A DNA stretch of 64,000 bases, from assembly GCF_013307205.1 (NCBI RefSeq), contig NZ_CP028940.1:608647-672646 (forward strand), in the 5' to 3' direction. Below the pieces are notes generated by a model, which saw only the letters and a program-made list of their open reading frames with translations, did no database searches and was not told the origin of the DNA. The position numbers were made by a program, and so were the translations under genes. Shown here piece by piece: positions 25,861 through 34,713 of this stretch (its first letter is position 1; each line of letters starts with the position of its first letter). The stretch is from Polynucleobacter arcticus. Lineage in GTDB: Bacteria; Pseudomonadota; Gammaproteobacteria; Burkholderiales; Burkholderiaceae.

Positions 25861-26619
25861 CTACTTCATCACATCTTTTAGCCTTAAAAAATCTCTGTTA
25901 ATTTCCCCATAAGACATTGAGAGGCTGGGAAATTCCAAAGAAAGAATGACATAAAGTGACAGGCCAATTAAAAGCATGTAGAGAGAGGCTAGTAGCCAGT
26001 CAGTCTCATTTTTTAATACCATCGTGTAGCCAATTAAAAAAGCACCAATACATAAAAGTGCAATTAGAAATCTCATCAACAGAATCGGTGGATGTGATTT
26101 TGCGTCTATGGTTCCAGACTCAAAAACAGCAACTAAATTGCCGACCTTGGGGACAAGAAGATTGGTTGCATATGTCTTATTTTCAGCAGATGTGTTTAGC
26201 GTTGCCCTCATGACATCTTCTTGAACCTGTCTAACAGCTATCGTAATTTTTTCTGCCTCACTGTCTATATCAGATAGTCGAGTGATATTTATATATGCCG
26301 ATAATCTTGTATCTAATAAATTTTCGAGAGATTTTTTAACGGCCAACTGATCACTTGGCTGTAGATATGTTATTAAACTATTTACAGACTGAAGTGTTTG
26401 CGCTTCAATGCGAATCGTTTGCATGCGATCCGTATACTTACTGACAGAGCCGTGAAACGTAAAACCTAATACCAAAGCTGATAGACCAAAAATTGCTGTA
26501 GCTAAAGAGTCCCTAATGACAACCCCATCAGAGCCATACTTTTTAAGACGGTATAGTCCGAAATACCATCCAACTGCAGTAAAAATCAAGATAGCCACAG
26601 TCAAACCAAAAGGGGACAA
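25861..26619 (-). CDS. DUF4239-like membrane protein
   Basis: The 252-residue protein has two N-terminal membrane helices (about 4-21 and 38-58), a polar middle region and two C-terminal helices (about 185-235). The motif ALVLGFTFHGSVSKYTDRM and the following Glu-rich helix match the DUF4239 (bestrophin-like) family. The role is uncertain, perhaps a channel. The start is a TTG, which is the farthest possible start because an in-frame TAA lies just upstream. Confidence 0.7.
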   Translation of the reverse strand: MSPFGLTVAILIFTAVGWYFGLYRLKKYGSDGVVIRDSLATAIFGLSALVLGFTFHGSVSKYTDRMQTIRIEAQTLQSVNSLITYLQPSDQLAVKKSLENLLDTRLSAYINITRLSDIDSEAEKITIAVRQVQEDVMRATLNTSAENKTYATNLLVPKVGNLVAVFESGTIDAKSHPPILLMRFLIALLCIGAFLIGYTMVLKNETDWLLASLYMLLIGLSLYVILSLEFPSLSMSYGEINRDFLRLKDVMK

Positions 26620-26639
26620 ATTTAATTATGTGCAAATTT

Positions 26640-27013
26640 GATTCGTACAGCAATTGCATAGTTATCCGCCTCTCTAATGTAAAAAAATATTCTAGGTACT
26701 TAGTTCGTCAAGATTAAAAAACTTACAGAAAGAATCACTTGAGATTGGTCTTTTTTTTGATGATCAAAGCTAATGTCATTTGAATCCATAAATTGAAAGT
26801 TTTTTCAAAAATTTCATTCTAATTTTGCAAATCCCAGCAGTCATCTCTAACGATAGTTTTATTAGGCCGCCCATAAAAAAAACTGTCATGTCATATTTTG
26901 GAGTTCAAGAGTAATTTCGACTATGCCGAATTCCGCTCGGTAAAGATATTTAATTAACAAATTGTTTTATTTGGATATTGATTAATTATCGATGCTTTAG
27001 ATTAGAAAAAATA
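26640..27013. other. Intergenic region, nothing recognised
   Basis: About 370 AT-rich bases lie between two divergent genes. I see no RNA gene or conserved reading frame before the operator palindrome at 27014-27029. Confidence 0.4.
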
Positions 27014-27029
27014 CCCAACGATTGGAGGG
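27014..27029. promoter_or_regulatory. Palindromic operator, copy 7
   Basis: CCCAACGATTGGAGGG matches the 16-bp palindrome with two mismatched pairs. Its centre is 90 bp upstream of the DUF3313 lipoprotein start. Confidence 0.5.
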
Positions 27030-27110
27030 ATTGGGGCGAATTTTTCTTTATTACTTATAAGATGTAATTTAATAATGCTATAAATGCAAATCAACTTATT
27101 TGGAGATTTT

Positions 27111-27785
27111 ATGAACCGGCGCCACATCCTTACGATTAGTTTATTTGTTCCTGTGGCTCTGCTTATTGCTGCATGTAGTAATACCTCTAAATATTTAACT
27201 GAGCCGATGCCGCAATCAGGCTTTCTACCTAATTACAAGTTGTTGCAGCTTGTTACCGATAGCCCAGCTGACAGTCGAGTATGGCGTTATCGCGACCCCG
27301 CAGTAGATCCTAATAAATATACTTCCGTTATCTTAGATCCAGTCTATTTAAATCAAACAGCCACTCAACAAATTTCAGCCCAAACCTTAGCCCAGGTTAA
27401 AGAAGTATTGCAATACTCCATGGTTGATGCAATTAATGCCAGAGGTAATATCAAGATTGTCAATAATCCTGGACCAGGTGTTGCTAAGCTAGCAGTAGGT
27501 ATTACTGGCGCTGAGATGTCCAACAATAGTCTGCAGCCCTGGAATTTCACGCCAATTGGTTTAGCAACGAATGCCGCTGCCTATGTTGCGGGAGTGAATG
27601 CTAAAACTCCGGCCTTAATTATTGAGAGCAAGATTACAGATAGTCAAAGTGGTCAGATACTTGGAGAAGGCTTAATTACAATTCAAGGCGAATCTTTTAG
27701 AACGGGTTCTGGCTCAGTGGAAGCATTTACTAATATTGCTAAAAAAGCAGTTCGTGAGGCGCTTATGCTCTCGGCAAGAAGATAA
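27111..27785 (+). CDS. DUF3313-like lipoprotein
   Basis: GGAG lies eight bases before the ATG at 27111. A start further upstream at 27084 is not supported by a ribosome binding site. The signal peptide ends in the lipobox IAAC. The mature protein matches DUF3313 (FLPNYKLLQLV, RVWRYRDPAVDPNKYTSVILDPV, QSGQILGEGLI). A palindrome lies 90 bp upstream, so it is probably part of the two-component regulon. An EF-hand protein gene follows on the same strand. Confidence 0.8.
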   Translation: MNRRHILTISLFVPVALLIAACSNTSKYLTEPMPQSGFLPNYKLLQLVTDSPADSRVWRYRDPAVDPNKYTSVILDPVYLNQTATQQISAQTLAQVKEVLQYSMVDAINARGNIKIVNNPGPGVAKLAVGITGAEMSNNSLQPWNFTPIGLATNAAAYVAGVNAKTPALIIESKITDSQSGQILGEGLITIQGESFRTGSGSVEAFTNIAKKAVREALMLSARR

Positions 27786-27804
27786 GACGATAGGATAAAT
27801 TGAG

Positions 27805-28089
27805 ATGAAATTTGCCCTAAATCAAATCCCCAAATGCTTTGCATTGATTATTTTTTCTGCTGCTGTCGTAAGCACCACAATTAGCGCTCATGCACAATCT
27901 CAAATGAGTGCTAAAGACAAAGAGATTGTCGAAAAATTTAAAGTAGCAGATAAAAATCAAGATGGTAAGCTGACTCTCGCTGAGGCACAGGCTGGCATGC
28001 CCAGGATAGCTAAACACTTCAGCTACATCGATAGCCAGGGTCTTGGCTATGTCACGCTTAATCAAATTTTAGCGGTCGCCGACAAGTAG
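27805..28089 (+). CDS. Exported EF-hand protein (94 aa)
   Basis: The protein has a signal peptide (about residues 1-30, ending SAHAQS) and one canonical EF-hand calcium loop (DKNQDGKLTLAE near 52-63). A partial second loop starts at DSQGLGYVTLNQ. It lies 19 bases after the DUF3313 gene and is likely co-transcribed with it. Confidence 0.75.
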   Translation: MKFALNQIPKCFALIIFSAAVVSTTISAHAQSQMSAKDKEIVEKFKVADKNQDGKLTLAEAQAGMPRIAKHFSYIDSQGLGYVTLNQILAVADK

Positions 28090-28160
28090 GCTGCTGAGAC
28101 CTTAAAAGCAAATTTGTGAGCAAACCCACTAGAGTATTTCTGTGTTAGGTTGTGTTTATC

Positions 28161-28242
28161 GGCGTTAAAACAGCTCTTTTAATCCGTTGGTTGCGAGTTC
28201 GAAAACGTAGTTTCGGCGAGGCCAATCTCGCCCGACCCACCA
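28161..28242 (+). repeat. tRNA-Lys 3'-half repeat with 22-nt T-loop insertion, copy 1
   Basis: The sequence runs from CTCTTTTAATCCGTTGG to CGCCCGACCCACCA. It is the anticodon loop to CCA end of a tRNA-Lys, but 22 bases are inserted in the T loop (after GTTCGAA). The D-arm half is missing, so this cannot be a functional tRNA. It is followed by the terminator AAGCCTCGCTCTGCGGGGCTTTTTC (28252-28275), as at other copies. Confidence 0.8.
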
Positions 28243-28251
28243 AGCATCACT

Positions 28252-28275
28252 AAGCCTCGCTCTGCGGGGCTTTTT
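28252..28275 (+). terminator. Terminator after the tRNA-Lys remnant
   Basis: The hairpin AAGCCTCGC/GCGGGGCTT is followed by TTTTC. Close copies follow the tRNA-Lys remnants at 34.5, 39.8 and 61.7 kb. Confidence 0.7.
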
Positions 28276-28288
28276 CATTTCTAGAATC

Positions 28289-28320
28289 CCGAGTTTGTAG
28301 TGTGTTGCATCGATCAGTTG
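28289..28320 (-). mobile_element. IS30 left-end remnant (about 32 bp)
   Basis: This stretch is the reverse complement of the first internal bases of the IS30 element at 36465 (ATTCAACTGATCGATGCAAC and the following ACACTACAAACT). It is orphaned in front of the IS150-group element, so an IS30 copy was once here and was cut away. Confidence 0.7.
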
Positions 28321-28424
28321 AATTTAAGACCCAAAGCAGACATTGGTAGTCAAAGAAAAAAGCCACCCGAATGAACTGACCCCCAAAAGTTGGACGTTAT
28401 GTCCAACCAAGGGGGTTTTGTTTT

Positions 28425-28937
28425 ATGAGCAAGTACAGCAAGCAGTTCAAGCTAAAGGTAGTTAAAGAGTTTCTAAAGTCAGGTGGTCTTAAGCGGGTAA
28501 GTCACTTATTTGAGATTAGTCACTCAGATGTCCGCAAATGGGCTTTAGCCTATCAAGCACGTGGCCATAGTGGTCTTAATCCTAGCTACCAACGCCACTC
28601 CCCGCAGTTCAAAGTACAGGTTCTAGAGTACATGGCACAGTATCAGATATCAGCTAGGCCAGCTGCTGCCCACTTTGGGATTGGTAGTATGACCACCATT
28701 TTGCAATGGCAAAAACTCTACAATGAAGGCGGTATTACAGCCCTTGCCAATCGACAGAGAGGACAACCGCCGATGTCCCAATTTAATATCAAAGCATTAC
28801 TCAAAAAGCCTATCTCGGAGCTCACGCCGGCAGAGTTGCGAAGACGTTTGGGGTATGCCGAAGCACAGGCTGCCTACCTAAAAAAGTTAGAAGCCTTAGC
28901 TCAGAGCAAAGCAGTAAAAGAGAACAAGCCCAAGTAA
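28425..28937 (+). CDS. IS150-group transposase OrfA
   Basis: The 170-residue protein has two helix-turn-helix domains (SKYSKQFKLKVVKEFL ... HSDVRKWALAYQARG and FKVQVLEYMAQYQISARPAAAHFGI). A charged C-terminal helix follows, as in other OrfA proteins. OrfB would be made by frameshifting near its end. Confidence 0.88.
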   Translation: MSKYSKQFKLKVVKEFLKSGGLKRVSHLFEISHSDVRKWALAYQARGHSGLNPSYQRHSPQFKVQVLEYMAQYQISARPAAAHFGIGSMTTILQWQKLYNEGGITALANRQRGQPPMSQFNIKALLKKPISELTPAELRRRLGYAEAQAAYLKKLEALAQSKAVKENKPK

Positions 28938-28990
28938 TTACTGAGCTAAGGCCGCATTACCGTTTACCAGACTTACTACTCATCGCCAAG

Positions 28991-29776
28991 ATGGCTAAAA
29001 GCGTTTACTACTACTGGCGGGCAGCCAGTAGTAAAGCTGATCCTTATCAGGGGGCTAAAGAGCATATCACCCAGATCTTTAATGCCCATCGGGGTCGCTA
29101 TGGCTATCGGCGGGTACATTTAGAGCTGCGTAATCAACAGCAATACCTAAACCACAAGACCGTGCAAAAGCTGATGGGCCAACTAGGACTGAAGTCCCTT
29201 GTGAGGCCCAAGCGCTATCAGTCTTATAAGGGGTCTGTGGGTAAGGCAGCCCCTAACTTGTTAGAGCGCAACTTTATAGCTAAAGCACCCAATCAAAAGT
29301 GGGTGACTGATGTGACTGAGTTCAATATCAAGGGCGAGCGAGTTTATCTCTCACCCATCCTGGATCTATATAACCAAGAGATCATCTCCTATGAGATTGC
29401 TGATCGACCACAGATTAGCTCAGTAATGCAGATGCTAAAGAGCGCCTTCAAACGACTCAAGAATGAAGACAGGCCAGTATTGCACTCAGACCAGGGCTGG
29501 CAATACCAAATGGGGCTGTATCAACAGGCCCTACACCAGCAAGGCATTACTCAAAGCATGTCTAGAAAAGGTAACTGCTTAGATAACGCAGTGATGGAAA
29601 ACTGGTTCGGGATTATGAAAACAGAGTTCTTCTATCGGAGAAGGTTTGAAAGTATCGAATCATTTAAAACAGAACTTAAAGAATATATCCATTACTACAA
29701 CCATGATCGAATCAAACAAAAACTAAAGGGATTAAGCCCGGTGAAATACCGAACTCAATCCCTCGTGCTAACCTAA
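28991..29776 (+). CDS. IS150-group transposase OrfB (DDE integrase core)
   Basis: The 261-residue integrase has the triad Asp (KWVTDVTEF), Asp (LHSDQGWQYQ) and Glu (GNCLDNAVMENWFGIMKTEFFY). The C-terminal YYNHDRIKQKLKGLSPVKYR motif is typical. It probably begins upstream in frame as an OrfAB fusion. It is intact. Confidence 0.88.
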   Translation: MAKSVYYYWRAASSKADPYQGAKEHITQIFNAHRGRYGYRRVHLELRNQQQYLNHKTVQKLMGQLGLKSLVRPKRYQSYKGSVGKAAPNLLERNFIAKAPNQKWVTDVTEFNIKGERVYLSPILDLYNQEIISYEIADRPQISSVMQMLKSAFKRLKNEDRPVLHSDQGWQYQMGLYQQALHQQGITQSMSRKGNCLDNAVMENWFGIMKTEFFYRRRFESIESFKTELKEYIHYYNHDRIKQKLKGLSPVKYRTQSLVLT

Positions 29777-29836
29777 CTAAACTGTCCAACTACTGGGGGT
29801 CAGTTCAGTAGGTGGCTTTGAGGGATTCTTTAACTT

Positions 29837-30280
29837 TTAGTAAGTTTTATAAGAAAGGTACTTTCCAGACAGCACAACCTGAACTCGGTCACCTTTCGGG
29901 TCTGACTCCCGCTGAATATCCATTGAAAAATCAATTGCACTCATGATGCCATCACCAAATTCCTCATGGATCAACTCTTTGATCGTGGTGCCATAAACGC
30001 TCACAATTTCATACCAACGATAGATTAGTGGATCCGTTGGCACCGCAGTTGGTAGAGATCCCTTATATGGAACGATCTGCAGCCATGCCATTTCTTCGTC
30101 AGTCAATTCAAATAACTTTCCAGCAGCTTCAGCCTGCGCTTTTGTGAAAGTCATTTGACCCAAGCATCCAGCGGTGACCCATTCCTTGGATTCGCCAATA
30201 GTCTTAGCGATGTCACTCCACTTCATTCCGTTACGTACCTTTGATTCAATGATTTTCTGAGTAACAACTGAACGGTCCAT
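29837..30280 (-). CDS. cynS: Cyanate hydratase (cyanase)
   Basis: The 147-residue enzyme is full length. It converts cyanate and bicarbonate to ammonia and CO2. The catalytic triad aligns with E. coli Arg 96, Glu 99 and Ser 122 as Arg 88, Glu 91 (YRWYEIVSVYG) and Ser 114 (GDGIMSAIDF). The N-terminal helix-turn-helix-like domain is present. It is the last gene of the operon with the ABC transporter genes (30309-33407), which should import the cyanate. Confidence 0.93.
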   Translation of the reverse strand: MDRSVVTQKIIESKVRNGMKWSDIAKTIGESKEWVTAGCLGQMTFTKAQAEAAGKLFELTDEEMAWLQIVPYKGSLPTAVPTDPLIYRWYEIVSVYGTTIKELIHEEFGDGIMSAIDFSMDIQRESDPKGDRVQVVLSGKYLSYKTY

Positions 30281-30308
30281 TTTTTTCTCCTAAGTTTTGA
30301 GTTTAAAT

Positions 30309-31175
30309 TTATTGCGTAACTGGGGTTTGTAGGCCTGGGCATATTAGAACTGGCTGATAGCCATCTAAGCCTCCAGCTATGCCTTTTGCCTGTAAATCTT
30401 TAGAGCGATTTACTAAAAAATCCACTAAATGATTGCGCATCGGGTAATACATAGGGTCATGATGCAAACTGGCGCGCTTCCGATCTTTAGGTAGCGTGTT
30501 AATTACGATTTCTGCAATACGAGCATTTGGTCCATTGCTCATTAACATAATCTTGTCAGAGAGCAAAATTGCCTCATCGACATCATGCGTAATCATGAAG
30601 ACGGTTTGCTTAGTCTCACTACAAATTTTGAGCAACTCATCCTGAATCACCCCACGCGTCAAAGCATCTAAAGCGCCAAATGGCTCATCTAATAACAGCA
30701 TTTTTGGCTCAATAGCGAAAGCTCGTGCAATGCCAACCCTTTGCTTCATACCGCCTGATAACTCAGAAGGCTTTTTATTTTCAGCATTGACCAAGCCCAC
30801 CATCTCTAGGTATTTTTTAGAATGCTCAGTAATTTTTGCCTTAGACCAATCTGGATACTTTGACTTAACAGCAAAAGCTACATTTTGAAGCACTGTCATC
30901 CAAGGCATTAATGCATGACCCTGAAATACCACTCCGCGATCAAGGCTTGGCCCTTTAATTTCGCGGTCGAGCATATAGGCATACCCACTAGTGGCGTCCT
31001 CAAGACCGGCAAGAACATTTAAAATGGTGGTCTTGCCACAGCCTGAGTGACCGATGATACAAACGAACTCGCCACGCTCAATTTCAAAATTGATGCCCTC
31101 GAATACTGGAGGTGCATCTGCCTTGTATGACTTACTAAGGCTTTCAACCTTCAAGAATGAATTTTCAATCTGCAT
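30309..31175 (-). CDS. Cyanate/nitrate-type ABC transporter ATPase
   Basis: The ABC ATPase has Walker A GHSGCGKTTI, signature LSGGMKQRVGIARAF and Walker B MLLLDEPFGALD. It is like NrtD/CynD and TauB/SsuB. The ATG at 31175 overlaps the permease stop by eleven bases, a common coupling, while a TTG at 31202 would overlap by 38. It energises uptake through the permease next to it. Confidence 0.88.
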   Translation of the reverse strand: MQIENSFLKVESLSKSYKADAPPVFEGINFEIERGEFVCIIGHSGCGKTTILNVLAGLEDATSGYAYMLDREIKGPSLDRGVVFQGHALMPWMTVLQNVAFAVKSKYPDWSKAKITEHSKKYLEMVGLVNAENKKPSELSGGMKQRVGIARAFAIEPKMLLLDEPFGALDALTRGVIQDELLKICSETKQTVFMITHDVDEAILLSDKIMLMSNGPNARIAEIVINTLPKDRKRASLHHDPMYYPMRNHLVDFLVNRSKDLQAKGIAGGLDGYQPVLICPGLQTPVTQ

Positions 31176-32025
31176 AGGAAACTGCTTTCTGTAATCTTGC
31201 AAATGCCATATCTAAAACCATGCCAACAAGTCCAATCATCACAATGGCAAAAATGACACTTGAGATGGATAAGTTATTCCACTCATTCCATAAGAAATAG
31301 CCAATCCCTGTACCGCCAACGAGCATTTCTGCTGCAACAATTACCAACCAGGCAATACCCATGGAGATCCGCATACCAGTCAATATTGTGGGTGCGGCAG
31401 CTGGCAGAATAACTAGAAAAGCTTTTCTTAAGGGAGAGACCTCGAGAGTTTTGGTGACATTTAATAATTCTTTGCGGACATTAGCGACACCAAACGCCGT
31501 ATTCAATAACATTGGCCACACAGAACAAATAAAGATAACAAAGATGCCTGAGATGGATGAGTCCTTAATCGTGTAAAGCGCTATTGGCATCCATGCCAAA
31601 GGAGAAATTGGCTTGAGGACTTGTATAAATGGGTTAAATGCCTCATATGCTAATGGTGACATCCCAATTAAAAAACCAAATGGGATGGCGACTAGCATTG
31701 CCAGAAAAAATCCAAGGCCTACCCGAGCTAATGAATAAGCCAGCTGGATACCAATTCCCTTGTCATTGGGGCCATTGTCATAAAAAGGGCTGGAGAGTTG
31801 CTTGTAAAAGACTTCCCCCATCTGGGTGAGAGTGGGGAAGCCTGATTTTTCTATTGAAACCCCGCCACTTTGCCCCATCAGCGCTTGATACTCACTCGAC
31901 CCTGTACTAGCAACTGGAATAGAGACTACTTTTGGAGCGGTTGCAAGATGCCAAATCAATAATGCAAAAACCAAAATGGCAACAGATAGTAGTGCTCCGC
32001 GAGTCTTAATGGAAAGCTTATTCAT
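31165..32025 (-). CDS. Cyanate/nitrate-type ABC transporter permease
   Basis: The 286-residue inner-membrane protein has about six helices. An N-terminal helix (11-28) is followed by a periplasmic loop, and a BPD_transp_1 core spans residues 95-280. The EAA motif is near residues 190-210 (KTLEVSPLRKAFLVILPAAAPTI). It is NrtB/CynB-like. It lies between the substrate-binding protein and ATPase genes. Confidence 0.88.
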   Translation of the reverse strand: MNKLSIKTRGALLSVAILVFALLIWHLATAPKVVSIPVASTGSSEYQALMGQSGGVSIEKSGFPTLTQMGEVFYKQLSSPFYDNGPNDKGIGIQLAYSLARVGLGFFLAMLVAIPFGFLIGMSPLAYEAFNPFIQVLKPISPLAWMPIALYTIKDSSISGIFVIFICSVWPMLLNTAFGVANVRKELLNVTKTLEVSPLRKAFLVILPAAAPTILTGMRISMGIAWLVIVAAEMLVGGTGIGYFLWNEWNNLSISSVIFAIVMIGLVGMVLDMAFARLQKAVSYAD

Positions 32026-32033
32026 CTGCTTTC

Positions 32034-33407
32034 TTATGCCTTACTTACTGAAAAAGATTTGAGATAGGCCTCTGGCTGATTGGGATCAAACTCTTTACCC
32101 ATGATCTTGTCCTTTTTGTAGCCTGCCTTTGCTAAGGGTGGAACGGTAATACCAGTCTCCCCCATATATTTTTTGGCATCAGTCAATAAAAAGACTTTTT
32201 CGGAAATGTCTTTGTAGTTCACATCCCCTTTGACATAACCCCAGCGTTGCATTTGGGTCAGCATCCAAGTAGCCATTGAATACCAAGGGATTGGATTGAA
32301 ATCGATACGGTCTGGGACGTTTTGAACATTGCCAAGACCATCGGCAAATTTTCCAGTTAATACTTGCATCACCACTGTTTCAGGTTGATTTAAGTAATTA
32401 GCTGGTGAAATCACTTTTGCAATAAGCGGACGATTGGCAGGATCACGTGCCATGGTTGAGGCATTTAAAACCGCACGGTAAAGCGCTGCAAAGGTATTCG
32501 GATTCTTCTTAATAAACTCCTCAGAGGTTCCAAATGCACAGCAAGGATGTCCATCCCAAATATCCTTAGTCAAGATGTGTATAAAACCTACTTCGTCATA
32601 AACTGCGCGCTGATTAAATGGATCTGGCCCAAGGAATCCGTCAATGTTGCCAGCACGCAAATTAGCGACCATCTCTGGTGGTGGCGTTACACGGATCTGA
32701 ATATCTCTATCAGGATCTAAGCCTGCTTGGGCTACGTAATAACGTAATAAAAAGTTGTGCATAGAGTATTCAAACGGAACAGCGAATTTCATGCCCTTCC
32801 ATTTTTTTGGGTCACGATTATCTTTGTGCTTATTTGCCAAGGTAATGGCCTGTCCATTCACATTTTGAATGGTGGCAACACGCATCTGACTCGGATCAGA
32901 ACCCAATCCCATCGACATTGACAGTGGCATAGGAGATAAAAAGTGGGAGGCGTCATGCTCTTTGTTCAGCATCTTGTCACGAATTAAGGCCCAGCCAGCG
33001 GTCTTATTCAAGGTGACGTTCAAACCCTGCTTCTTATAAAAACCTAATGGATCAGCCATGATGAGAGGAGTTGCACAAGTAATGGCAATAAAGCCAATCT
33101 TTAGATCTGGTTTTTCTAACGGCGCCTTTTCTTGAGCCATGGCTTGTAAAGAGCCTATCGGGAGAAAGCCTGATAGCGCACTCATTGCACCTCCAGCACC
33201 AACAGCCTTCAAAAATGCGCGGCGGCGACTTTCTTGAGGGAAAAGCGCTTTGACCAGGCTTGCCTCTACAAAGTCCGCACTCATTTTCTCTTCATCAACT
33301 CTCGCTGATAAATCAAGAGCATGCTCCGCATCAGATGCATGGCGACCACAACTGCAACGACTACTGAACAATGGCCTATCAGGGTCAAAGGGGCGATATG
33401 AATTCAT
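32034..33407 (-). CDS. Cyanate/nitrate-type substrate-binding protein (Tat exported)
   Basis: The 457-residue NrtA/CynA-like protein has an N-terminal extension with a CSCGRH motif (about 18-23). A twin-arginine signal follows (RRRAFLKAVGAGGAMSALSGF), then an NMT1/ThiY-type binding domain. The linked cyanase makes cyanate the most likely substrate, with nitrate or aliphatic sulfonates as alternatives. It is the first gene of the operon. Confidence 0.85.
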   Translation of the reverse strand: MNSYRPFDPDRPLFSSRCSCGRHASDAEHALDLSARVDEEKMSADFVEASLVKALFPQESRRRAFLKAVGAGGAMSALSGFLPIGSLQAMAQEKAPLEKPDLKIGFIAITCATPLIMADPLGFYKKQGLNVTLNKTAGWALIRDKMLNKEHDASHFLSPMPLSMSMGLGSDPSQMRVATIQNVNGQAITLANKHKDNRDPKKWKGMKFAVPFEYSMHNFLLRYYVAQAGLDPDRDIQIRVTPPPEMVANLRAGNIDGFLGPDPFNQRAVYDEVGFIHILTKDIWDGHPCCAFGTSEEFIKKNPNTFAALYRAVLNASTMARDPANRPLIAKVISPANYLNQPETVVMQVLTGKFADGLGNVQNVPDRIDFNPIPWYSMATWMLTQMQRWGYVKGDVNYKDISEKVFLLTDAKKYMGETGITVPPLAKAGYKKDKIMGKEFDPNQPEAYLKSFSVSKA

Positions 33408-33738
33408 TTGCTTCTCCTAGAGTATTTAATGATGAAACATCAAAAAAACGAATAATTCATTATTAACAAGGCAAAAGCATGCAATGCTGTAGCAGTGCAC
33501 CAAACCTCATCACGCTAAATTAATCGGCACCAAGTTAGTGATTGCCGCTTTAAAGGTGGAACGATCAACATTAAGCTTAATAAAATCGATGTAATACGCC
33601 TTGAGAATTAATTCAGCTGTAAATTAATGCCCCAAAACTGTGCAGTTGATTAGATTGATTCTCTAAAATGTAAATAACGATGGTTATGCTGATTACCTTG
33701 TATTCACTTAAACCCTATAGGAAAGTAGAGCCAGCGCC
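33408..33738. other. Divergent intergenic region, nothing recognised
   Basis: About 330 bases lie between the cyanate operon and the NTF2-like gene. They must hold both promoters, but I see no clear binding palindrome or RNA gene. Confidence 0.4.
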
Positions 33739-34206
33739 ATGGAACAAAAATTACCCGTACCCCCTTTTTCACAAGAAACGGCAATTCAAAAAATTCGTAT
33801 GGCTGAAGATGCCTGGAATACGCGTGACCCAGAAAAAGTTGCGCTAGTCTATACAGAAGATACTGTTTGGCGAAATCGTGCTGAATTTCCCAAGGGTCGC
33901 GAGGAAGTAAAGGAGCTTCTTCGACGTAAATGGTCCAAAGAGCTGGAATACAGGCTAATTAAAGAGCTTTGGGCTTTTACAGATAACCGCATCGCAGTTC
34001 GCTTTGCATACGAGTGTCATGACGACTCAGGTAACTGGACAAGAAGTTTCGGAAATGAAAATTGGGAATTTAATGAGAATGGTTTTATGATGCGTCGCTT
34101 TGCTAGCATTAATGATTTACCAATTAAAGAGGCCGATAGAAAATTCTTTTGGCCATTAGGCAGAAGACCAGATGCTCATCCTGCATTGAGCGATTTTGGT
34201 TTTTAA
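33739..34206 (+). CDS. NTF2-like protein (DUF1348)
   Basis: The 155-residue protein matches DUF1348: [30 protein letters not shown], then [23 protein letters not shown] and ASINDLPI near the end. It has the cone-shaped SnoaL/NTF2 fold. The reaction is unknown. It is divergent from the cyanate operon and may share its regulation. Confidence 0.85.
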   Translation: MEQKLPVPPFSQETAIQKIRMAEDAWNTRDPEKVALVYTEDTVWRNRAEFPKGREEVKELLRRKWSKELEYRLIKELWAFTDNRIAVRFAYECHDDSGNWTRSFGNENWEFNENGFMMRRFASINDLPIKEADRKFFWPLGRRPDAHPALSDFGF

Positions 34207-34464
34207 TTCCCAAACCAAAGGCCAAAGGAATAACACGCCGCAATTATTGAGCGGTTCATTACTCTTCTGGCAAATCTATATTCTTATTAAGCTTGCAAGA
34301 TAGAGCGGACGGAAATTGCTTTCGCATTTTATGGCTGAGATAAAAATTAGATACCAGTAACCCTGGAACAGAATTGAACTATTGATAAAACGATTTTCAA
34401 TTCTTTGCTCTCTACGCTACTGGCCGCAAGCCGTCTTTAGGTGGGCGGGCGCAACGGATCAGTC
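34207..34464. other. Intergenic region, nothing recognised
   Basis: About 260 bases with no gene. The tRNA-Lys remnant at 34465 follows. The next 177 bases, to the minus-strand gene at 34714, hold only a terminator pair. Confidence 0.35.
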
Positions 34465-34503
34465 AACCGTTGGACGCGAGTTCGAGTTTTGCCCGACCCA
34501 CCA
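34465..34503 (+). repeat. tRNA-Lys 3'-end repeat, copy 2 (short)
   Basis: The sequence AACCGTTGGACGCGAGTTCG to CCCGACCCACCA is the last 39 bases of the tRNA-Lys, with changes in the T loop. It has no 22-nt insertion. A decayed terminator (AAGCCTCGCTTCTAGGGCTTTTTC) follows at 34512-34535. Confidence 0.7.
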
Positions 34504-34667
34504 GCACTACTAAGCCTCGCTTCTAGGGCTTTTTCTAATTCTGAATCCAGAGCCTGAGGGGGTTAGGATCAGTATAGGAGTCCGTTGATGCCTCACTATT
34601 AGGCTACGAACCATCACGTTCAGTTGGTTTTGAAACAGCTCCTAACAACCCAGAAATATTAAAGACA

Positions 34668-34691
34668 ATAAAAAACCACTCCGTAGAGTGG
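34668..34691 (-). terminator. Terminator of the exported-protein gene at 34714
   Basis: On the minus strand CCACTC-TACG-GAGTGG is followed by TTTTTTATT. Confidence 0.75.
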
Positions 34692-34713
34692 TTAGTAAAT
34701 ACTTGTTTGAGTT

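Larger units (their letters stand above)
28359..29819 (+). mobile_element. IS3-family insertion sequence (IS150-group)
   Basis: Terminal inverted repeats (AAAGCCACCCGAATGAACTG at the left, CAAAGCCACCTACTGAACTG inward at the right) bound the element. It has two reading frames and looks complete. The same left end lies as a remnant at 10064-10233. No clear target duplication is seen. Confidence 0.88.

Noticed and set aside
8795..29819. Target site duplications for the IS elements
   Set aside because: I looked at the flanks and could not see matching 3-5 bp duplications, so I do not claim exact insertion sites.
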